64,000 nucleotides of DNA from Actinomadura nitritigenes (GTDB taxonomy: Bacteria; Actinomycetota; Actinomycetes; Streptosporangiales; Streptosporangiaceae): contig NZ_JAGEOK010000005.1 in NCBI RefSeq assembly GCF_017573545.1, forward strand, positions 1-64,000, read 5' to 3'. Positions 58,913-64,000 of the stretch are shown here, piece after piece. Under the pieces are notes generated by a model. It was not told where the DNA came from and did no database searches. It saw only the letters and a list, made by a program, of their open reading frames with translations. The position numbers and the translations under genes were made by a program. Position 1 is the stretch's first letter. Each line of letters starts with the position of its first letter.

Positions 58913-58935
58913 GTGTGGGGGTCGCCCCCCCACAC
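58913..58935 (+). terminator. Terminator hairpin
   Basis: GTGTGGGGG (58913-58921) and CCCCCACAC (58927-58935) form a 9-base-pair stem with a 5-base loop, 63 bases after the aldehyde dehydrogenase stop. A 14-base direct repeat, TGACCGGCGCCTGG, flanks the region at 58848 and 58942. Confidence 0.65.
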
Positions 58936-58996
58936 TGACACTGACCGGCGCCTGGGCCGGTGCCCGCCGCGGTGCGGCGGGCACCGGCCGGCCGGG

Positions 58997-59617
58997 TCAG
59001 CGGATCATCGGGGTGAGGTAGCGGCGGGCGAAGGCCCGGGCGCCCTCGTCGTCCAGCGGGATGTGGCCCTCCGGCGTGAGCAGGAGGGAGTGGGTGAGCC
59101 GGATGAGGATCTCCGCCACCACCTCCGGGTCGAACGCGCCGGCGTCGCCCTGCCGCTGCGCGGCGCGGAGCCGGCGGGCCAGGTAGCCGCGCGCGGCGGC
59201 GAGCAGCGGGCCGGCGCGGCCGGTGGCGTGCGGGAGGAGCAGGTCGGGCTCCAGGACGAGCAGGCGGTTCACCAGCCGCTGCTCGCGGCTGATCCGCAGC
59301 GTCGCGACGAAGCCCTCGACGAGGCGCTCCTCCACCGTCGGGCAGGCCGCGACGGCGGCGTCCAGCTCGGCGAAGAACCGCCGGGCCTCGCGCAGCAGGA
59401 CCCCCGTCACCAGGTCGTTCTTGGTCGGGAAGCGCCGGTAGAGGGTGGCGCGGCCGAGCCCGGAAGCGCGGGCGACGTCGTCGACGGTGGTGCGGCGCAG
59501 CCCGAACGTCCCGTACAGCTCCAGGGCGGCGTCGAGGATCCGGTCGACCTGCGGACCGGACACCGCCGGGCCGGCGAGCAGGTCGTGCAGCGGCGCCCGG
59601 TCCGTCGGCTCGGTCAT
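58997..59617 (-). CDS. TetR-family transcriptional regulator
   Basis: 206 residues. HTH: VDRILDAALELYGTFGLRRTTVDDVARASGLGRATLYRRFPTKNDLV (residues 24-70). It is the second gene of a two-gene unit with the MpaB-family gene, 13 bases apart, and probably represses that unit through the palindrome at 60524. Confidence 0.92.
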   Translation of the reverse strand: MTEPTDRAPLHDLLAGPAVSGPQVDRILDAALELYGTFGLRRTTVDDVARASGLGRATLYRRFPTKNDLVTGVLLREARRFFAELDAAVAACPTVEERLVEGFVATLRISREQRLVNRLLVLEPDLLLPHATGRAGPLLAAARGYLARRLRAAQRQGDAGAFDPEVVAEILIRLTHSLLLTPEGHIPLDDEGARAFARRYLTPMIR

Positions 59618-59630
59618 GGTGCCACCGACC

Positions 59631-60500
59631 CTAGCGCCCGCGCCGGGCCCGCCGCATGGCGCGCGCCGCGATCGGCGAGTAGCGCAGCCGGTCGACCAGC
59701 ACCCGGTCGCCGGCCCGCATCGCCTGCGCGAACAGCCGGAAGCGCCGCTCGTCGGCGGGCGTCCAGCGCAGCCCGAACCGCTCCCGCAGGACGGGCGGGA
59801 GGCAGCCGACGCCCATCCGGCCGAGCATGACCGTCGGCGGCCCGGCGACGCCGGACCAGGCGAGGTCGGGCAGCGGCCAGCGCGGCGGGGGCGGCAGCGG
59901 CCTGCGGTCCAGCTCGATGAGCAGCCGCACGGTGGCGTTGTCCTCCAGCCGCTCGTTCACCATGGTGTCGAAGTAATCGCGGAACGCCGCGGGGCTGCCG
60001 GGGATGTGGCGTTCGGTGATGCCGAGCGCCAGCGCCAGCCGCGCCCACTCGCCGTGCAGGACGCGTTCGCGGTCGGGCGTGAGGGGCGTGCCGAACAGCC
60101 GCTGCGTCTCGATCATGCCGTGCAGCAGGGTGGCGTGCACCCACAGGTAGGCCTCGGGGTTGAGGGCGTGGTAGCGGCGGCCCTGCGCGTCGACGCCCTT
60201 GATGTCCTTGTGGATCTCCCGCAGCCGGGCGGCCTCCCGCCGGCCGCGCTCCTCGCCCCGGTAGCCGAGGAAGTTCATGGTCGACTCGACGGTCCGCAGG
60301 AGCCGGCCCCAGCGGTCCTCCAGGAACTCCGAGTGCTCGGCGACCCCGGCTCCGACGACCGGGTGCGCCACCTGCAGGAGGAGGATCGCCCGGCCGCTGA
60401 AGGCGCCCCGCCAGTCCCCCGCGTACCGCCAGATGAGGGAGCCGCGGCCGGGGATGGCGCCCGCCTCGGTCCGGCCCGGTTTCACGTCGACGTCGGCCAT
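59631..60500 (-). CDS. MpaB-family oxygenase (DUF2236)
   Basis: 289 residues. Family signatures: LLQVAHPVVGAGVAEHSEF (His ligand candidate), RYHALNPEAYLWVHATLLHGMIE (second His region) and AAFRDYFDTMVNERL. Members are heme- or metal-dependent oxygenases such as MpaB' and latex-clearing-like proteins. The substrate is unknown. It is followed by a TetR gene in the same unit and preceded by a 21-base palindrome. Confidence 0.88.
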   Translation of the reverse strand: MADVDVKPGRTEAGAIPGRGSLIWRYAGDWRGAFSGRAILLLQVAHPVVGAGVAEHSEFLEDRWGRLLRTVESTMNFLGYRGEERGRREAARLREIHKDIKGVDAQGRRYHALNPEAYLWVHATLLHGMIETQRLFGTPLTPDRERVLHGEWARLALALGITERHIPGSPAAFRDYFDTMVNERLEDNATVRLLIELDRRPLPPPPRWPLPDLAWSGVAGPPTVMLGRMGVGCLPPVLRERFGLRWTPADERRFRLFAQAMRAGDRVLVDRLRYSPIAARAMRRARRGR

Positions 60501-60523
60501 GCCGCATCACCCGCTCTGAGACG

Positions 60524-60544
60524 TTGATACATCTTTTGTATCAA
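60524..60544. promoter_or_regulatory. TetR operator palindrome
   Basis: TTGATACA (60524-60531) and TGTATCAA (60537-60544) are perfect 8-base arms around TCTTT, 24 bases upstream of the MpaB start and just after the stop of the FAD oxidoreductase gene (60567). Confidence 0.75.
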
Positions 60545-60566
60545 GCATTCAGTGCGGCGGCCAGGG

Positions 60567-62363
60567 TCACAGGGTGTCGAAGAGGTTCCGCTCGCCGGCG
60601 CGGTAGCGCCGGGCGTCGAGCTTCTTCAGGCCGTCCAGCTCGGGCGGCTGGTAGAGCGTCCACATCTCGACGCGGTCCGCGGGCGACCCCGACGCGTCGA
60701 GCAGCGCGTTGACCGCGGCGCGCCCCGACTCGTTGGCGCCCTCCATGGTGGCGAGGTCGACGTTCGTCCGGACGTAGTCGCCCGCCATGAACAGGTTCGG
60801 GATCCTCGTCCGGGCCTCCGGGCGCTTCTCCCAGCTGCCGACCGTGTTCACCATCAGCGGCTCGTCGTTGACGTTCCCCCCGGCCGACGCCTTCCAGCTG
60901 ATCGCGGGGTCGAGGAACCACGAGTGCAGGAGGTCGTCGGGAAGGACGGACCGCCCGGTGTCCTCCAGGTGGTCCTTCATCTGCGCCCAGCATTCCTTGG
61001 CGATCTGCGCCCGCGTGCATTTCTTCGCCGGCTTCCCGTAGACGATTCCGGGGGTGTCCCAGTCGGAGATGTCGAGGGAGAGGCAGTCGGCGACCTTCCC
61101 GTCACCGAAGTCGCGGGTGAAGTCGTGCTTCCACAATCTGCTCTGCAGCACCGCGGTGATCTGCCACGGCGAGTCCATGAAATTGACCTCCTGGTCGATG
61201 CCCTGCGGAGAGCGGCGCAGGAAGAACTGGAGCCCGTTCATCCATTCGGTGCGCAGGTCCCTCATCGACGCCAGGGACGGGTCGAGGGCGAGGACGGCCG
61301 GCGACAGCAGCGCCTTCGCCCGGTCAACCGGCATCGCGCAGACGAACCAGTCGGCGGCGGCGCTGCGGCGGCGGCCCGCCGCGTCCACGAGCCGGACGGA
61401 GCGGACGCGGCCGCCGCCCACCTCCAGCGCCTCCACGGTCTGCCCGACCTCGAACCGGACGCCGCGTCCGCGCAGGTACCCTGTCCACGGGTCGATCCAC
61501 GCCTCGTTCGTGGGCGCGTTCAGCATGCGGGCGAGACCCCCGTCGGTGCCGAGCCCGAGCCCCGACAGCAGGAACGCCTCCCCCATCGCGCCGACCGTCC
61601 TGGTGCTGGCGACCTCCTCCTTCACCGCGACCAGCCCGCGCGTCAGGAACCGCACCAGGATCGCCCGGTAGTCCTTGGACCTGCCGTCGGCGCGCATGTA
61701 CTCCCACCACGGCACCCGCTCCCATTGCCCGAGGCGCCGGTCGTCGCTGCTGGTGAGGTACACGATGAAGCGGTTGAGGAAAAGGGCCAGCTCGGAGGCG
61801 GGAATGGCGGCGGCCTGCTCGGCGAGGCCGGTCAGGGTCTCCTTCAGCACGTCCAGGCTCAGGCTCCCGCCGCCCGGCGCGAGCACTTCCGGCACGATGA
61901 TGTCGGACCGGCCGGCGTTGCGGGAGATGCGCGTCGAACTGAGCGGGAAGAGGTTGTCGTGGACGCCGTTGGCGTTACCGGGGAACGGGATGCGCCGCAT
62001 CGTGTCGGGCACGTTCCGGTAGAAGCCGGGGAAGAAGCGGAACCCGTGCTCGCCCGGCAGGTCCCGCCGTCCGCCCTTGCCGGTTCCCTCGACCGGGATG
62101 CTGCGCGCCTTCCCGCCGAGCGCCTTGCGCTCGAAGACGGTGACGGCGAATCCGCGTTCGGCGAGTTCGTGCGCGGCGGCCAGGCCGGCCATGCCGCCGC
62201 CCAGGACGGCGACCGTGCCCGCGTTCCGCCTGCCCGCCGCGCGGGCGGCCGCGGTTCCGGGCAGCAGGGTCGCCGCGCCCGCCGCGGCCGTGCCGTACAG
62301 GACCCGGCGGCGCGAGACGCCGTCCGCGCCGGTGCCGGTGTCGTTCCCGTGCTCGATGGTCAT
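60567..62363 (-). CDS. Tat-exported FAD-dependent oxidoreductase (phytoene-desaturase/HpnE-like)
   Basis: 598 residues. Tat signal SRRRVLYGTAAAGAATLLPG (residues 17-36). The FAD-binding motif TVAVLGGGMAGLAAAHELAERGFAVTVFERKALGGKARS follows, and the C-terminal NLFMAGDYVRTNVDLATMEGANESGRAAVNALL closes the FAD site, as in carotenoid desaturases, hydroxysqualene dehydroxylase and amine oxidases. Export by Tat implies it folds with FAD in the cytoplasm and acts outside. It lies 81 bases downstream of the CrtC-like secreted protein gene, in the same direction. Confidence 0.88.
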   Translation of the reverse strand: MTIEHGNDTGTGADGVSRRRVLYGTAAAGAATLLPGTAAARAAGRRNAGTVAVLGGGMAGLAAAHELAERGFAVTVFERKALGGKARSIPVEGTGKGGRRDLPGEHGFRFFPGFYRNVPDTMRRIPFPGNANGVHDNLFPLSSTRISRNAGRSDIIVPEVLAPGGGSLSLDVLKETLTGLAEQAAAIPASELALFLNRFIVYLTSSDDRRLGQWERVPWWEYMRADGRSKDYRAILVRFLTRGLVAVKEEVASTRTVGAMGEAFLLSGLGLGTDGGLARMLNAPTNEAWIDPWTGYLRGRGVRFEVGQTVEALEVGGGRVRSVRLVDAAGRRRSAAADWFVCAMPVDRAKALLSPAVLALDPSLASMRDLRTEWMNGLQFFLRRSPQGIDQEVNFMDSPWQITAVLQSRLWKHDFTRDFGDGKVADCLSLDISDWDTPGIVYGKPAKKCTRAQIAKECWAQMKDHLEDTGRSVLPDDLLHSWFLDPAISWKASAGGNVNDEPLMVNTVGSWEKRPEARTRIPNLFMAGDYVRTNVDLATMEGANESGRAAVNALLDASGSPADRVEMWTLYQPPELDGLKKLDARRYRAGERNLFDTL

Positions 62364-62444
62364 GGGTCGCCGCCTCCTCGGGGCCGGTGAACGTGCGGGA
62401 GGGACGCGTCCGGGGCCGGACCGTCCGGGGTCGCGAGCGCGGGG

Positions 62445-63590
62445 TCAGGAGTGCGGCAGCCGCGACGGGAGCGTGCGGATGTGCTCGATGAGCCCGAGCG
62501 AGCCGGGGACGGTGCGGCCGAGCGACTCCGGCAGGGCGAGGAGCCCGGCGTCCAGGACGAACGGGTCGACCACGTGGAAGCTCGTGCGCAGGCCGGGCCG
62601 GGCGCCCTTCAGGCCCTGCGGCGTCGCGAGCAGCGAGGACGGGCAGGACAGCGTGGTCGTCTCCGGATAGGAGAACAGCCCGGACGTCCGCCAGTCCGAC
62701 AGCTTGATGCTGGTCATGCAGCCGTAGGTCGCGCGGGCGGTGACGCGCCCGACCACGCCCTGCCAGGTGCCGTCGCCCTTCACCACGCCGCCGAGCAGCG
62801 TGGCGGTGCCGTCCGGCTCGTGGGACACGCCCCACTCCCAGCCGGAGTAGCGCTGGTCGGCGACGCTGAACTCGCCCCAGTTGTGGTCGTGGTAGCCGCG
62901 CCAGCCGTTCACGCTGACGCGCGAGGACGATCCCGGCGGCTGGAGCCAGCCGCGCACCCGGCTCGTCGCGACGGGCGCGCTCCAGTACATCGTCTGCCCG
63001 CCGTCGTAGCGGATCGGCCCGCCGGTGACGCCGGGCAGCGCGCGGTCGAACCAGATGTCGGCCTTGGCGAAGATCCCGTGCCACCGCAGGTGGTAGGCGC
63101 GGCGCGCGGCGTCCCACACCAGGCTGCCGGCGCTGCTGTCGACGTCCGGGCCGGGCTTCGCGGTCACCGCCGCGGTCGGCTCCGGCAGGACGACCTTCTG
63201 CCCCTTCTCCGGGTACCAGAAGATCACGGCGGTGGGGACGGGCGCGGTGAACAGCATCGCGATGAAGGTGCGGTGCGTCGCCGGGTCCATGACGTGCGTG
63301 TACCACCACTCGGTGGTGGACCCGGGGTGCGGCCCGTCGTCGGACGGTTCGGCGAGCTTGCCCGGCACCTGCGTGAGGTCCGAGCGCGCGATGTCGGTGT
63401 GCGGGATCCAGGAGCCGGGACCGGACGGCGGGGGCGCGGCCTGCGCGCCGGCCGCGGGCGGCGCCGCGACCGGGACGAGTGCGGCGGCCCCGAGGGCCAG
63501 CGCGGCGGCGGCGCGGCGGGAAGAGAAGCGGCGGGCGGTGGCGTGGCGGCGGGCGGTGGCGTGGCGGCGGGCGGCGAAGCGACGTGGCAC
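62445..63590 (-). CDS. Secreted lipocalin-like CrtC/AttH-family protein
   Basis: 381 residues from a GTG with GAGGAGG six bases upstream. An arginine-rich start with a duplicated ARRHAT segment is followed by AAAALALGAAALVPVAAPPAAGAQA, a signal sequence. The mature part has STTEWWYTHVMDPATHRTF and WRGYHDHNWGEFSVADQRYSGWEWG, the hallmark of carotenoid 1,2-hydratase CrtC and AttH lipocalin-like domains. It probably binds or hydrates an isoprenoid or lipid outside the membrane, with the Tat-exported oxidoreductase as partner. Divergent from a TetR gene. Confidence 0.85.
   Translation of the reverse strand: MPRRFAARRHATARRHATARRFSSRRAAAALALGAAALVPVAAPPAAGAQAAPPPSGPGSWIPHTDIARSDLTQVPGKLAEPSDDGPHPGSTTEWWYTHVMDPATHRTFIAMLFTAPVPTAVIFWYPEKGQKVVLPEPTAAVTAKPGPDVDSSAGSLVWDAARRAYHLRWHGIFAKADIWFDRALPGVTGGPIRYDGGQTMYWSAPVATSRVRGWLQPPGSSSRVSVNGWRGYHDHNWGEFSVADQRYSGWEWGVSHEPDGTATLLGGVVKGDGTWQGVVGRVTARATYGCMTSIKLSDWRTSGLFSYPETTTLSCPSSLLATPQGLKGARPGLRTSFHVVDPFVLDAGLLALPESLGRTVPGSLGLIEHIRTLPSRLPHS
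63531..63574. repeat. 18-bp tandem repeat in the signal-peptide region
   Basis: GCGGGCGGTGGCGTGGCG repeats at 63531 and 63549, with a partial third copy. It encodes the repeated ARRHAT hexapeptide at the N-terminus of the CrtC-like protein and extends its positively charged n-region. Confidence 0.7.
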
Positions 63591-63680
63591 GTTGAGCCTC
63601 CTCGGCTGAGCCCCCGTGACGTCCGGCCCCTGCTGGTGAGCCGTGGACCGAGTGTGATTCGGTGTCGAGACGCTGTCAAG

Positions 63681-63698
63681 CAGTGTGTCGACACACTG
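63681..63698. promoter_or_regulatory. TetR operator palindrome
   Basis: CAGTGTGTCGACACACTG is a perfect 18-base palindrome in the 166-base gap between the CrtC-like and TetR genes. A related half-site sequence, GTGTCGAGACGCTGTC, lies next to it at 63662. Confidence 0.75.
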
Positions 63699-63756
63699 TC
63701 CGATCTCGGCCGCCGGGAGCCGTCCGCGCCCGTGCCGCCGCGGGTACGCTGCCGCC

Positions 63757-64000
63757 ATGGCGTCCACCACCCAGCCGCGCAGCAAGGTCCGTGAACGGCG
63801 CGAGGACGTCCGGCGCCGGGTGCTGCGGACGACCGCGGAGATGATGGCCGACGGGACGCCGTACACCGAGCTGCCCGTCCAGCGCATCGCCGAGCGCGCC
63901 CGCGTCGCGCGCTCCACCTTCTACCTGCACTTCCCGGACAAGAGCCGCCTCCTCATCGCGCTGGCCGACGAGGCGGTCGAGGCGCTGTTCGGCGAGGCCG
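63757..64000 (+). CDS. TetR-family regulator, N-terminal part (cut by window edge)
   Basis: The 81 visible residues (MASTTQPRSKVRERREDVRR onwards) include the HTH VLRTTAEMMADGTPYTELPVQRIAERARVARSTFYLHFPDKSRLLIALADEAV. It is divergent from the CrtC-like/FAD oxidoreductase unit and probably represses it through the palindrome at 63681. The ligand domain lies outside the window. Confidence 0.88.
   Translation, partial: MASTTQPRSKVRERREDVRRRVLRTTAEMMADGTPYTELPVQRIAERARVARSTFYLHFPDKSRLLIALADEAVEALFGEA

Noticed and set aside
58848..58955. 14-bp direct repeats TGACCGGCGCCTGG as attachment sites
   Set aside because: They flank only a terminator-like stretch of 94 bases, with no integrase or cargo; local duplication is simpler.
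1..64000. tRNA, rRNA, CRISPR arrays, insertion sequences, phage genes
   Set aside because: I looked for them in the gaps and found no cloverleaf with TTCRA loop, no spaced repeats, no transposase or integrase motif. Small RNAs cannot be excluded by eye.

Overview
The window is about 64 kb of very GC-rich DNA with dense gene packing, frequent GTG/TTG starts, many 1-4 nt stop/start overlaps and many TetR, MarR, LysR, HxlR and DeoR regulators. This points to a filamentous actinobacterium; a Thermomonosporaceae/Actinomadura-like genome is my guess from the gene styles and cannot be proven from sequence alone. No rRNA, tRNA, CRISPR array, insertion sequence or phage gene was seen. Long antisense ORFs were treated as GC-driven shadows.

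Layout. (1) 1-6128: cell-envelope genes: the end of a glycosyltransferase, a PAP2-like membrane enzyme, a YbhN-type flippase-like protein, a polytopic membrane protein and a large GT2/TagF-like fusion. (2) 6331-7730: a BlaI-like and a LysR regulator. (3) 7834-14601: a tightly coupled seven-gene aromatic-catabolism operon (FAH-type hydrolase, cyclase-type hydrolase, flavin monooxygenase, amidohydrolase, extradiol dioxygenase, second FAH-type hydrolase, SDR). It faces (4) 14634-18502, a CoA-dependent operon (acyl-CoA ligase, MaoC hydratase, amidohydrolase, SDR) under a divergent MarR gene with two near-identical operator boxes. (5) 19815-23248: an unusual cassette of a 60-residue acidic protein, an acyl-CoA-dehydrogenase-like flavoprotein, a PhnD-like protein without a signal peptide, and a diiron protein with an N-terminal TusA-like domain. 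(6) 23387-28515: a HesB-like protein, NAD synthetase, an ABC exporter, a 46-residue cysteine-rich peptide gene, a type I signal peptidase and a PhzF-like isomerase. The peptide, exporter and peptidase look like a RiPP-style locus from which redox-partner genes have been lost.

(7) 28560-32545: an immunity-like two-domain protein, hypotheticals, and an MFS exporter with a divergent HxlR regulator. (8) 33029-37456: a membrane sensor-like protein, histidine kinase, NarL-type regulator and two-gene ABC transporter; a 17-bp sequence recurs upstream of both transcription units. (9) 37460-40679: FprB-like ferredoxin/reductase with an AurF-type diiron oxygenase, divergent from a TetR gene across a long palindrome. 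(10) 40598-43705: LysR, NmrA-like and DUF2231-Rieske genes. (11) 43824-54494: a sugar system: a secreted glycosidase-like protein, an ABC importer, a DeoR repressor, and a five-gene catabolic operon (SIS isomerase, tagatose-6-phosphate-type kinase, class II aldolase, GH4 glycosidase, PfkB kinase) resembling galactosamine/tagatose-6-phosphate metabolism. (12) 54717-64000: a VOC protein, Tat-exported phospholipase C, aldehyde dehydrogenase, an MpaB/TetR pair, a Tat-exported FAD oxidoreductase with a secreted CrtC-like protein, and the start of a TetR gene.

The items most worth following up are the cysteine-rich peptide locus (26470-27611) and the TusA-like/diiron cassette (19815-23248).
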